Made by a program: the position numbers and the translations under genes
The notes under the pieces: model-generated
The model's database searches: none
Told to the model about the DNA's origin: nothing
What the model saw: only the letters and a program-made list of their open reading frames with translations
Part shown: positions 1 through 7,817 of the stretch, piece by piece
Layout: the number at the start of each line of letters is the position of its first letter
Numbering within the stretch: position 1 is the stretch's first letter
Origin: Perlabentimonas sp964554585
Lineage (GTDB): Bacteria; Bacteroidota; Bacteroidia; Bacteroidales; Tenuifilaceae
Assembly (NCBI GenBank): GCA_964554585.1
Contig: CAZKPD010000023.1
Location: 1 to 25,126 of the forward strand
Length of the DNA: 25,126 nucleotides
Direction of reading: 5' to 3'

Positions 1-58
1 TAATAATTTAACCAAGAAATTACCAATTAATGGATTACTGACGATTACAGAGGAGATG

Positions 59-1000
59 CTAAACTTTTACGGCTTTTAGTTTTTGTAGAATAAGGTTGAA
101 CTTATCGTCCAGCGGGAGGTTACCATCAATCCAGTGAATAGTTAGGTTATTGCGTTCCATCCGGCGGAACCAGGTCATTTGCCGTTTGGCAAACTGATGA
201 ATGGCCGTATTAAGGCCATTAAACATGGCTTGATACGAAAGTTCTCCCAACACATATTGCGTTATCCACTTATACTCTAACCCGTAATAGATTAAACTTT
301 CGGGACTCACTCCCTGATCGAGAATTTGTTTTACCTCATCTATCATACCCTCCGAAAACCGTTGCCTAAGCCTTTGGGTAATCCGCTCCCTTTGCTGAGC
401 TCTGGGATAACGCACCCCAAAAATAATATTCTGAATGGCTGGATAAGCTGTATGGATTGCTGGTGAATTGGCATAGTACACTTCAATCTCAATGGCTCTA
501 ACCAAACGTTTTCGCGTATCGATATCGGTAGTATTATGTAATCTTTTCATACTTGCCAGCATTTGCACCAGCTCCTCATGGCTTTTAGAAGCCAACTCAT
601 CCCTCAGCTGTGCATTTTCGGGCACCTCAATCAACCTATACCCTCTAATGGCTGCTTCGATATAAAGTCCCGATCCACCACATAAAATGGGCATAATCCC
701 ACGGTTACTCAACGCATTAAACGCTTCAATAAACAGGGTCTGATACTCATACACATTACATTTGTAGCCGGGATCAAACAAATCAATGAGATGATAGGGC
801 ACAGGTTTACCGTTAACGGTATAATCCTGAATATCCTTTCCGGTTCCCAGATCCATCCCTCGGTACAGCTGCCTCGAATCGCCACTAATAATCTCCGCTC
901 CAATATGGTGTGCCAAGTTTGCAGCCACTGCTGTTTTCCCTCCTGCAGTGGGCCCTAAAATGGTGATTAGGTTATATCCGTTGGGATTAAAATCTTTCAT
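59..1000 (-). CDS. miaA: tRNA dimethylallyltransferase (MiaA)
   Basis: Transfers a dimethylallyl group from DMAPP to N6 of adenosine 37 in tRNAs that read codons starting with U, a cytoplasmic modification that supports decoding. The protein has the P-loop GPTAGGKT at residues 16-23, followed by the family motif SGDSRQLYRGMDLGTGKD and the later CGGSGLYIEA motif; 313 residues is close to the usual ~300. I start it at the ATG at 998-1000 (MKDFNPNG). The frame stays open to 1090, but the only earlier start there is TTG and the added ~30 residues look unlike MiaA. It is divergent from smpB. The identification is firm; only the start is open. Confidence 0.95.
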   Translation of the reverse strand: MKDFNPNGYNLITILGPTAGGKTAVAANLAHHIGAEIISGDSRQLYRGMDLGTGKDIQDYTVNGKPVPYHLIDLFDPGYKCNVYEYQTLFIEAFNALSNRGIMPILCGGSGLYIEAAIRGYRLIEVPENAQLRDELASKSHEELVQMLASMKRLHNTTDIDTRKRLVRAIEIEVYYANSPAIHTAYPAIQNIIFGVRYPRAQQRERITQRLRQRFSEGMIDEVKQILDQGVSPESLIYYGLEYKWITQYVLGELSYQAMFNGLNTAIHQFAKRQMTWFRRMERNNLTIHWIDGNLPLDDKFNLILQKLKAVKV

Positions 1001-1134
1001 ATCATCTAATTTGAGTGCGCAACGCTCTGCGCCCTTTGTCACGGTAAATGTACAACTTTTAAAACAGCTCCTGCTGTTCACTCTACCCAATCCGATAGGA
1101 TTAGATTGTTTATAGAAAATTGAAGTAAAAAAGC

Positions 1135-1142
1135 TAATTTTG
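1135..1142 (+). promoter_or_regulatory. Predicted -7 promoter element for smpB
   Basis: TAATTTTG matches the Bacteroidota -7 consensus TAnnTTTG and lies 23 bases before the smpB ATG, giving a short leader. A second overlapping-phase match, TACTTTTG, lies at 1148-1155 but would leave almost no leader. No clear -33 TTTG is seen at the expected spacing. Confidence 0.4.
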
Positions 1143-1165
1143 CATCCTACTTTTGACAGATCAAT

Positions 1166-1618
1166 ATGGCCACTCCCAAAATCTCCATTAAGAATAAGAA
1201 AGCATACTTTCAGTATGAAATTCTGGATACCTATACGGCTGGGATTGTGCTAACAGGCACCGAGATTAAGGCCATTCGTGAGGGGAGAGCCAGCATGGTT
1301 GATGCGTTCTGCCGATTCATAAATAATGAGTTATGGCTCACCGGAATGCATATTGCAGAATATTCGTTTGGAACGTATAACAACCATGAGCCCAAGCGCG
1401 AACGGAAACTGCTACTCACCCGAACCGAACTCCGAAAATTGGCTCGTTCCACCCAAGAGAAGGGGCTCACCATCGTGGCCCTTAAGCTATTCGTCAATGC
1501 CAAGGGTTTGGCCAAAGTGGATATTGGCTTGGCTCGCGGTAAAAAGACGCACGATAAGCGCGAAGACCTTAAGCAAAAGGATGCCAAGAGGGAGATGGAC
1601 AGGCTCAGGAAGTACTAA
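1166..1618 (+). CDS. smpB: SsrA-binding protein SmpB
   Basis: Binds tmRNA (SsrA) and delivers it to stalled ribosomes in trans-translation. The 150-residue protein has the family's N-terminal pattern (KISIKNKKAYFQYEI), the central GTEIKAIREGRAS motif and the basic C-terminal tail (KKTHDKREDLKQKDAKREMDR) that reaches into the ribosomal mRNA channel. Length is normal. It starts at ATG 1166 just behind a promoter-like element, and it is convergent with the GldB-like gene, which ends 25 bases beyond its stop. The tmRNA gene itself is not in this window. Confidence 0.97.
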   Translation: MATPKISIKNKKAYFQYEILDTYTAGIVLTGTEIKAIREGRASMVDAFCRFINNELWLTGMHIAEYSFGTYNNHEPKRERKLLLTRTELRKLARSTQEKGLTIVALKLFVNAKGLAKVDIGLARGKKTHDKREDLKQKDAKREMDRLRKY

Positions 1619-1643
1619 TTGTTGGTGTTTCGTTGATACAGCA

Positions 1644-2657
1644 TCAAGGCTTGTAGTTGGCTCTGTTCATTATACCCATGTAGTCATCATCCTCCATAAG
1701 CATTTGCAGGGTATAGTCAGGGTTGCGCCGCATAAAATCCGAAACAATTCTGTAGCCTAACCACACAGCGGCTCTTCCCGGAGAATCTTTGGTGAAGCTG
1801 GTGGTAAACGGAGCATCCTTAATGTACTGGCTAATCATAAACGCATCGGAACCAAACAGTAACCTATGTTCTACCAGATACTCCCACATATCCTTCTCGT
1901 TCCTTTTGCACCATTTCATCTGGTCTGGCGTAAAGCCAATAATCAGGCTATCGGGTTGTTGAGGCAACAGCGCCTTGGTAAAATAGATCTGACTCCCCTC
2001 ATACACCATTCGGCTCAAAAGGTTATCAATGGTATCATTGTATGGGAACTCGCCAAGCGCTAGCGAATGAATTAAATCGGACGATATTTTTTGGGGATGC
2101 ATATTGTATGCCAAATACTTATGAATCCCAAGTAGAGGATAGTACTCACAATCGCGTCCCAAATACCTGTCAAACCCTACCCCCAAAATGCTATCAGCCA
2201 AAATGATTGAATTGTTAAACCCCGAAACAAATCCGTAAACCCTCGGGATGTTCCTTTGCGGGAAAAAGTATTTAAACCGCTTGAAGGCATTGGTTAGCTC
2301 AAGATTTAGCTGCTTTGTATTTGGAAAAACCTCCTGTACTCTTCCATAGGTCTCGCTAACCATTCCGTCGTCGATAAAGCTAATCAGGTATTTATCAAAA
2401 TCCTCATCGCCAGGTTGGCCAATTCCAATAACTCCCTCGGTAAAAAGGGTGAAAAACGGAGCATACCTCTGCTCTAATCTGGCTATTTCCACGTCCATGG
2501 AGTCGGTATTGATACTAAATAGATCTTGGTCAAATCTCAACACTTCTACCGACAGATCAATGGATTTGAGGATTCTTTTATCCTTTCTTGAATCGTTACA
2601 CGAGGCAAGGGTAAGTAGCGTTCCAAGTGCTATGAATAAAAAACTGCGACTTCTCAT
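1644..2657 (-). CDS. gldB: GldB-like gliding motility lipoprotein
   Basis: The mature protein is predicted to be a membrane-attached lipoprotein: residues 1-20 form a signal peptide ending in the lipobox LASC, with Cys20 as the lipidated residue. The body resembles GldB, a lipoprotein needed for gliding and type IX secretion in Flavobacterium and kept in many non-gliding Bacteroidota. I used the ATG at 2655-2657 (MRSRSFLF), which gives a compact signal peptide; another ATG lies 12 bases upstream (2669). The gene follows the thioredoxin-fold lipoprotein by about 40 bases and probably shares its transcript. The family call rests on overall pattern and length (~340 aa) rather than on a catalytic motif. 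The T9SS cargo gene at 16583-18526 agrees with a T9SS-bearing host. Confidence 0.8.
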   Translation of the reverse strand: MRSRSFLFIALGTLLTLASCNDSRKDKRILKSIDLSVEVLRFDQDLFSINTDSMDVEIARLEQRYAPFFTLFTEGVIGIGQPGDEDFDKYLISFIDDGMVSETYGRVQEVFPNTKQLNLELTNAFKRFKYFFPQRNIPRVYGFVSGFNNSIILADSILGVGFDRYLGRDCEYYPLLGIHKYLAYNMHPQKISSDLIHSLALGEFPYNDTIDNLLSRMVYEGSQIYFTKALLPQQPDSLIIGFTPDQMKWCKRNEKDMWEYLVEHRLLFGSDAFMISQYIKDAPFTTSFTKDSPGRAAVWLGYRIVSDFMRRNPDYTLQMLMEDDDYMGIMNRANYKP

Positions 2658-2698
2658 ACAGCTAACCATTTTGCTTATTTACAGCAATAAAAAATAAC

Positions 2699-4105
2699 CT
2701 AACGTTTAAGCTCTTCCTTTATAATTTGTTCCACCGATTCGGCACCAATGCGTTTGGCTATAATCTTTTTCTCATGGTCAAGAACGTATATTAGCGGAGT
2801 ACTATACACATCGTATAGCTTGTGATAGTTGCTCGAGCGGTATGGATCCCACACGTTAACCCAGTTCAGCTCATTCTCTTTCACATAGTTCATCCAAATC
2901 TCTTGCTCGCCCTGGGTATAAACCGCATAAACCACTACCCCTTGATCCCTGTAGGTATTGCTTAACCGTTTAATAATGGGGGTTGCCTTTTTACAATGGC
3001 TGCAACCAGGCTCCCAAAAGTAGATAATGGTAACCTTTGCATTCACCTTATGCAGCTCCTGAGGCTGATTTTTGCTGTCACGCAGGGCCACATTGGGTGC
3101 AACCTGACCAATAAGATTGGGTTTTACTTCACCCACCCTATCCTTTATACGTTTCTTTAAGCTCTCCGAGGGATTCATTACCCCTTCTTTTAGATAATAA
3201 TTCTCGGCCAGATGCACAAAAACTGCATCCATTCCCATAATCACAGAGTTTTGATACTTAGAGAAAAGATGGGCAATTAAGAATTGGGTCATATCTTTAT
3301 TGCCTCCTGCTCTGCCAATTAGCTCATCAGCATAAGCGATAACGGTATCGGGAATTGGCAATAGCACCCTGTCGAAATAGTTGTCGAGCCTTGCCTGAAA
3401 AAAGGGAGTGCGTACAAACCTCCCATCGGTTAAATCCGTGTTGTCAAAATAATGCTTTTGATTATACTGATAACTCTTTACCCATCTCAACGAATCGGCA
3501 TTGGCAGCCTTTTCGGGTATACCAAAATCGGGAAACTCAATGGGTTTCATCGATTTAATGATATTCGCCAAAAAGGTGTTGGGATTGTCCCGAATCACCT
3601 CATCCCAGTACGCTTTAACCTGCTTATCAAGCCCTTCAATTTCTTTAGCTACAGCTTGCTCATCTTGAGACCCATCCTGCATCTTCTCACGTAATTTAGC
3701 CATCTGCTCCTGCTTATCAGCCATAAAACGCTGATAGTTAGCAAACGACTCATTCTCGGGGGATCCTGTAAAATGGATATCTTTTAGCGGATTGTCGGAA
3801 GAGGTAGTAAGGTTGAAATTTTGGTTTTCGGTCAACAGAAAATCAAAATAGGATCGTTGGGGTAAAATAACTATATACATCCCTCCGGGTAGTAGGGAAT
3901 CTCCCTCAAATACGGCTACTCCTTTTGAATCAAGGTATGCCGTATCGGCCACAAACTTCTTATCACCAAAGTGATATCCCAGCAATAGGGTGGTATCTTT
4001 TAGATCGGTTAGCCGAACTTCAATTCGGTAGGAAGTATTACTCTGACCACATGCGCTAAGCGCAAATCCCATGAACAAGAACAACGAAATGAAATAGTTT
4101 TTCAT
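2699..4105 (-). CDS. Thioredoxin-fold (TlpA-like) lipoprotein with DUF4369/DUF5106-like N-terminal part
   Basis: Probable periplasmic thiol-disulfide protein tethered by a lipid. With the ATG at 4103-4105 the protein has 468 residues. A signal peptide ends in the lipobox LSAC (Cys19). A beta-rich DUF4369-like region follows to about residue 120. A helical middle part looks like DUF5106, with a charged coiled-coil-like stretch near 130-175. A C-terminal AhpC/TlpA thioredoxin domain starts near 335 and has the active site CSHC (Cys368, Cys371) in YFWEPGCSHCKK and a cis-proline segment, STPLIYVLD. The open frame runs to a TTG at 4135, which would put non-signal residues in front of the lipobox, so I rejected it. 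Its redox partner and substrate are unknown. It is likely co-transcribed with the GldB-like gene downstream. Confidence 0.85.
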   Translation of the reverse strand: MKNYFISLFLFMGFALSACGQSNTSYRIEVRLTDLKDTTLLLGYHFGDKKFVADTAYLDSKGVAVFEGDSLLPGGMYIVILPQRSYFDFLLTENQNFNLTTSSDNPLKDIHFTGSPENESFANYQRFMADKQEQMAKLREKMQDGSQDEQAVAKEIEGLDKQVKAYWDEVIRDNPNTFLANIIKSMKPIEFPDFGIPEKAANADSLRWVKSYQYNQKHYFDNTDLTDGRFVRTPFFQARLDNYFDRVLLPIPDTVIAYADELIGRAGGNKDMTQFLIAHLFSKYQNSVIMGMDAVFVHLAENYYLKEGVMNPSESLKKRIKDRVGEVKPNLIGQVAPNVALRDSKNQPQELHKVNAKVTIIYFWEPGCSHCKKATPIIKRLSNTYRDQGVVVYAVYTQGEQEIWMNYVKENELNWVNVWDPYRSSNYHKLYDVYSTPLIYVLDHEKKIIAKRIGAESVEQIIKEELKR

Positions 4106-4152
4106 TATATAAACTTTTAGGGTGAACTGAACCAAAACATGAAGAGACTTTG

Positions 4153-4164
4153 TCTATATATAGA
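4153..4164. repeat. 12-base perfect palindrome in divergent intergenic region
   Basis: TCTATATATAGA is its own reverse complement. It lies between the thioredoxin lipoprotein (minus) and the DUF255 gene (plus). By chance about six perfect 12-mers of this kind are expected in 25 kb, more in AT-rich DNA, so its role is only suggested by place. Confidence 0.3.
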
Positions 4165-4178
4165 TCTCATTGCTCTTC

Positions 4179-4193
4179 TAACCTAATAGGTTA
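4179..4193. repeat. Operator-like inverted repeat, 7-base arms
   Basis: TAACCTA-A-TAGGTTA is a perfect 7-base inverted repeat around one central base, lying 15 bases after the 12-base palindrome at 4153-4164. Another small palindrome, ACAGCTGT, lies at 4202-4209. Together they form a cluster of dyad symmetry in an otherwise empty divergent intergenic region of 276 bases. A regulator-binding site is possible but unproven. Confidence 0.3.
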
Positions 4194-4268
4194 TAACGTT
4201 TACAGCTGTCATAATAAAACAGTCTTTAATCGATTATAGTACATATTTGCTTTATGAGACATGAAATT

Positions 4269-4276
4269 CAAAAGTA
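4269..4276 (-). promoter_or_regulatory. Predicted -7 promoter element for the thioredoxin lipoprotein operon
   Basis: On the minus strand this reads TACTTTTG, a full match to TAnnTTTG. It would give a leader of about 155 bases that contains the dyad cluster at 4153-4209. No good -33 element is seen. Confidence 0.3.
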
Positions 4277-4381
4277 CAAAAGTTTGCTTTTAATGCTAGG
4301 GCATTGAAGACTTCTTTTCAACAAATGGTGTACCTTTTTGTTAAAGTACAAGTAAAACACAACCATTTTAACTCTTTTTAA

Positions 4382-6409
4382 ATGCCTCAACATTCTAATC
4401 GCCTAGCTAACGAATCCAGTCCGTACCTGCTACAGCATGCAAACAACCCCATCAACTGGTACCCTTGGGGCGAAGAGGCATTTGCCAAAGCAAAAGAGGA
4501 AAACAAGCTAATGCTTATCAGTATTGGCTATAGCAGCTGCCACTGGTGCCATGTGATGGAGCGTGAAGCCTTTTCGAATCCGGAGGTGTCTGAGTTTATG
4601 AATACCCACTACGTTTGCGTAAAGGTTGACCGAGAAGAGCGTCCCGATGTGGATCAGATCTACATGAATGCAATACAAATCATCTCCCGTTCGGGAGGAT
4701 GGCCGCTCAACTGCTTTGCGTTGCCCGATGGCCGACCGGTTTATGGGGGCACATACTATCCGGTTGATGCATGGTTAGACACCCTTAAAAGTTTGCATTT
4801 TACTTGGATTTCGGAACCCAAACGGGTTGAGCAGGTTGCCGATGAGCTGATGGAGGGCATTGCCCAAACCGAGATCATCACTTCTAAAGCTCTATCCGAA
4901 TCGACCTACTCGGAAACACTTTTCTCTCTTATATCCAATTGGCAACGGCATTTTGACGAACGGTATGGTGGCTTAAAAGGAGCTCCAAAATTTGCCATGC
5001 CCGAATCATTGAGGTTCTTATTCAGCTATGCCTGGGCATATTCCGATGCTCATGTTCTGGCTCATGTAGAGAATACCCTACAAAAAATGGCACTGAGCGG
5101 GATATACGACCATTTGGGTGGCGGATTTTTTAGGTATAGCGTAGATGAGATGTGGCATGTACCCCATTTTGAGAAAATGCTGTACGACAATGCCCTAATG
5201 ATAAGTCTATACTCCCAAGTTTACAAGCCCTTTAAAAGGCCAATGTACAAACATGTGGTTTATAAAACCATCGAATTTATGGAGCGAGAGCTGCTTTCGC
5301 CCCAAGGTGGTTTCTATAGCGCAATTGATGCGGATAGTCAAGGCGTGGAGGGATACTTTTATACCTTCACAAAAGCAGAGTTCGATAAGATTTTACTGGA
5401 TGATGCCGAGCTGGGAGCAATGCTTTTTGGGGTAACTGCATCGGGTAATGTTAATGGCAGAAATGCGCTAAGAGTTGCCGCTACAGCCAAGGATGCTTCT
5501 TGTGTATTGAGGGTTGACGAGGAGAGCCTAGGGCAACGGGTGGAACCCATAAAGCAAAAGCTTTATGACTACCGCAGCACTAAGGTTAGACCTATAATAG
5601 ATGATAAGCAGCTTGCATCATGGAATGCGCTCGCCATAAGCGGGTTGGTAGATGCGTACATGGTTTTTCACGAACCGCATTTTTTGGAGCTAGCCCTTGG
5701 CACAGTACGCTTTATCGAAGAGCATTTGGCATTTGGAAACTCCTCTCTTTACAGGGTATATTGTAAAGAGAAAAAGAGTGTCAACGCCTTTTTAGACGAT
5801 TACGCCTACCTGATTGATGCCTACATAAAGCTTTACCAGGCAACCTTTGATGAAGTCTGGCTACAAAAGGCTCATGCATATACACAACAGGTTATTAAGC
5901 AGTTTCACTGCTTTAAGTCGGGTATGTTCTACTACTCAAATAAGGAGACAAGCGACACCATAATCCGCAAAATGGAACTGGTGGATGGCGTATTGCCCTC
6001 ATCGGGTGCGGTTATGGCACATAATCTGCTTACCCTGAGCGTTTATTTTGTAAACGATGATTACTACCAAATGGCAAAGCAGATGGGGGCTAATATCATT
6101 AATCAAGTGGCCCATGGTGGACCCTATGTTTACAAATGGGCTCATCTGCTTCTTAATTTCGAGCTCACTCCGGCACAAATCATTGCATCGGGTAAAGAGG
6201 GAAAGGAGAAACTTAACCGAATAATGGCCTCAACCCATAGGCCTTATGTTGTTCCTTACCTGTTTACTAAAGGTTCAACCCTACCCATTGCCACACATGG
6301 CACCAATGAGAGCTCGGTTAGCCTTTGCATGGCCGGAACCTGCAGGCCATCGGATAACGATGTTGATAAAATCATTGGGATCCTAAATAAAGAAAGGCTC
6401 TACAAATAG
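4382..6409 (+). CDS. Thioredoxin-domain protein of the DUF255 / YyaL (SPATA20-like) family
   Basis: The family joins an N-terminal thioredoxin-like domain to an (alpha/alpha)6 glycosidase-like barrel; its reaction is not settled. The N-terminus has the family signature NRLANESSPYLLQHANNP and the cysteine pair CHWC (Cys53, Cys56) in SSCHWCHVMEREAF, followed by KVDREERPDVDQIYM. Later typical segments include GGWPLNCF, GGTYYP, the HFEKMLYDNA stretch and KQLASWNALAISGL, with a C-terminal CMAGTC cysteine pair. The length of 675 residues is normal for the full-length family, so it looks intact. It is monocistronic: its TAG stop sits in the loop of its own terminator hairpin. The family call is sure; the function is unknown. 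Confidence 0.93.
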   Translation: MPQHSNRLANESSPYLLQHANNPINWYPWGEEAFAKAKEENKLMLISIGYSSCHWCHVMEREAFSNPEVSEFMNTHYVCVKVDREERPDVDQIYMNAIQIISRSGGWPLNCFALPDGRPVYGGTYYPVDAWLDTLKSLHFTWISEPKRVEQVADELMEGIAQTEIITSKALSESTYSETLFSLISNWQRHFDERYGGLKGAPKFAMPESLRFLFSYAWAYSDAHVLAHVENTLQKMALSGIYDHLGGGFFRYSVDEMWHVPHFEKMLYDNALMISLYSQVYKPFKRPMYKHVVYKTIEFMERELLSPQGGFYSAIDADSQGVEGYFYTFTKAEFDKILLDDAELGAMLFGVTASGNVNGRNALRVAATAKDASCVLRVDEESLGQRVEPIKQKLYDYRSTKVRPIIDDKQLASWNALAISGLVDAYMVFHEPHFLELALGTVRFIEEHLAFGNSSLYRVYCKEKKSVNAFLDDYAYLIDAYIKLYQATFDEVWLQKAHAYTQQVIKQFHCFKSGMFYYSNKETSDTIIRKMELVDGVLPSSGAVMAHNLLTLSVYFVNDDYYQMAKQMGANIINQVAHGGPYVYKWAHLLLNFELTPAQIIASGKEGKEKLNRIMASTHRPYVVPYLFTKGSTLPIATHGTNESSVSLCMAGTCRPSDNDVDKIIGILNKERLYK

Positions 6410-6423
6410 TTTGTAGAGCCTTT
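6393..6423. terminator. Bidirectional rho-independent terminator with a stop codon in the loop
   Basis: A perfect 14-base stem (6393-6406 with 6410-6423) closes a three-base loop, TAG at 6407-6409, which is the stop codon of the DUF255 gene. The plus-strand side ends in TTT and T-rich sequence; the minus-strand side is followed by TTTCTTTATTTA. It can therefore end both the DUF255 transcript and that of convergent rocD, whose stop is at 6447. Confidence 0.88.
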
Positions 6424-6446
6424 GATTCTATTCTTCAAAAAACGTT

Positions 6447-7661
6447 TTATTCAAACTTTTTAAACACCTCTTCAATGCGGTTCATGGCCTCACGCAATTC
6501 TGCTTCGGTGATTACCAATGGGGGAGCAAAACGAATAATATTACCATGGGTAGGTTTGGCTAAAACACCGGCCTCAGCCATTGCCAAGCACACATCCAAT
6601 GCAGTTTTGCCGGGTTGATTGCGGATTACCACAGCATTGAGAAGACCTTTACCCCTAACGCTTTCAATCAGCTCGGATTTAATGCTCCTAAACTCTTGGC
6701 GGAATATCTCGCCCAAACGCTTAGCATTTTCGGCTAGCTTCTCATCCTTAATAACCTCTAAAGCAGCAATAGCTACCTTACCGGCAATTGGATTACCTCC
6801 AAAGGTAGAACCATGCTCACCGGGTTGAATGCAAAGCATAATATCGTCATTAGCCAAAACAGCTGATACGGGGAATACTCCACCAGAAACGGCTTTACCC
6901 AGAATTAGAATGTCGGGACGAACATTCTCGTGATCACAAGCCAGCATCATTCCGGTACGAGCAATACCTGTTTGAACCTCATCGGCTACAAATAGCACGT
7001 TGTTCTTTTTACACAGCTCCGATGCTTTTTTCAGGTAACCGTCATCGGGAACAAACACACCGGCCTCACCTTGAATGGGCTCAACTAGGAAGCTAACCAC
7101 ATTCTTATCTTCCAGCGCTTTTTCTAGAGCGGGAATATCATTGTAAGGGATAACAACAAAACCGGGAGTGTAAGGGCCATACTGAGCTTTTGCAACCGGA
7201 TCGGTACTAAACGAAACGATGGTGGTGGTACGACCGTGGAAATTGCTTTCGCAAACAATTACTTTAGCCTCATTATCTTTTACACCCTTTTTTTGGTATC
7301 CCCACTTACGGCTCAGCTTAATAGCGGTTTCAACAGCCTCGGCACCGGTATTCATAGGTAGAACCTTGTCGAACCCAAACAGCTTAGTGATGTACTCTTC
7401 GTACTCACCCAATACGTTATTGTAAAAAGCCCTAGAAGTTAGGGTTAACTTTTTTGCTTGCTCTACCATGGCTTCAACAATCCTTGGATGGCAATGTCCT
7501 TGGTTTACTGCAGAGTATGCCGAAAGAAAGTCGAAATACTTTTTACCTTCCACATCCCACACATAAATGCCTTCTCCTCTTTCAAGAACTACAGGAAGCG
7601 GTTCGTAGTTATGAGCTCCATACTTCAATTCACGAGCAATATAATCCTTTGACGTCTTCAT
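6447..7661 (-). CDS. rocD: Ornithine--oxo-acid aminotransferase
   Basis: PLP-dependent class III aminotransferase that moves the delta-amino group of ornithine to 2-oxoglutarate, yielding glutamate semialdehyde, in arginine/ornithine breakdown or proline supply. The 404-residue protein carries the N-terminal GAHNYEPLPVVLERGEG stretch typical of ornithine aminotransferases, then the FLSAYSAVNQGHCHP region. The PLP site is NTGAEAVETAIK, then ADEVQTG with Asp227 binding the pyridine nitrogen, and the Schiff-base lysine Lys256 in LGKAVSGG. Related acetylornithine and GABA aminotransferases share the fold, but the N-terminal pattern favours RocD. It has its own promoter with a palindrome over the -33 box and ends at a shared terminator, so it is probably monocistronic. 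Confidence 0.93.
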   Translation of the reverse strand: MKTSKDYIARELKYGAHNYEPLPVVLERGEGIYVWDVEGKKYFDFLSAYSAVNQGHCHPRIVEAMVEQAKKLTLTSRAFYNNVLGEYEEYITKLFGFDKVLPMNTGAEAVETAIKLSRKWGYQKKGVKDNEAKVIVCESNFHGRTTTIVSFSTDPVAKAQYGPYTPGFVVIPYNDIPALEKALEDKNVVSFLVEPIQGEAGVFVPDDGYLKKASELCKKNNVLFVADEVQTGIARTGMMLACDHENVRPDILILGKAVSGGVFPVSAVLANDDIMLCIQPGEHGSTFGGNPIAGKVAIAALEVIKDEKLAENAKRLGEIFRQEFRSIKSELIESVRGKGLLNAVVIRNQPGKTALDVCLAMAEAGVLAKPTHGNIIRFAPPLVITEAELREAMNRIEEVFKKFE

Positions 7662-7738
7662 AGCTTAAAAATATTTGGTATTAGTAAAATGATTGTCAAC
7701 AAAACCTCAATAAAATTCACGTTTGAGTTAAACGTCTG

Positions 7739-7769
7739 CAATCTTAAATTAACTTTTTGAAATTTCAAA
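7739..7769 (-). promoter_or_regulatory. Predicted rocD promoter (-33 TTTG and -7 TAAGATTG)
   Basis: On the minus strand TTTG (7766-7769) and TAAGATTG (7739-7746) are separated by exactly 19 bases, as expected for Bacteroidota promoters; the -7 box has one mismatch to TAnnTTTG. The predicted transcript starts near 7732 with a leader of about 70 bases. Confidence 0.5.
7756..7769. repeat. 14-base perfect palindrome overlapping the rocD -33 box
   Basis: TTTGAAATTTCAAA equals its own reverse complement and includes the -33 TTTG of the predicted rocD promoter. Such a site would suit a dimeric repressor. One or two perfect 14-base palindromes are expected by chance in 25 kb, so the promoter position is the main argument. 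Confidence 0.4.
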
Positions 7770-7817
7770 CTGCTTTGCGCCATTAGCTTTCATGTTAAGC
7801 AACACATCATAATACTG

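Noticed and set aside
1..58. Possible gene or RNA at the left edge
   Set aside because: Only 58 bases with no open frame of note, hairpin or promoter match; nothing can be supported.
1001..1090. Longer N-terminus for MiaA
   Set aside because: It would need a TTG start and adds ~30 cysteine-rich residues not typical of MiaA, while an ATG lies right before the expected P-loop lead-in.
1231..1760. Open frames of 118 and 144 codons across smpB on the opposite strand and in another frame
   Set aside because: They shadow smpB, whose protein is unmistakable; their translations match no family and have no coding-like composition.
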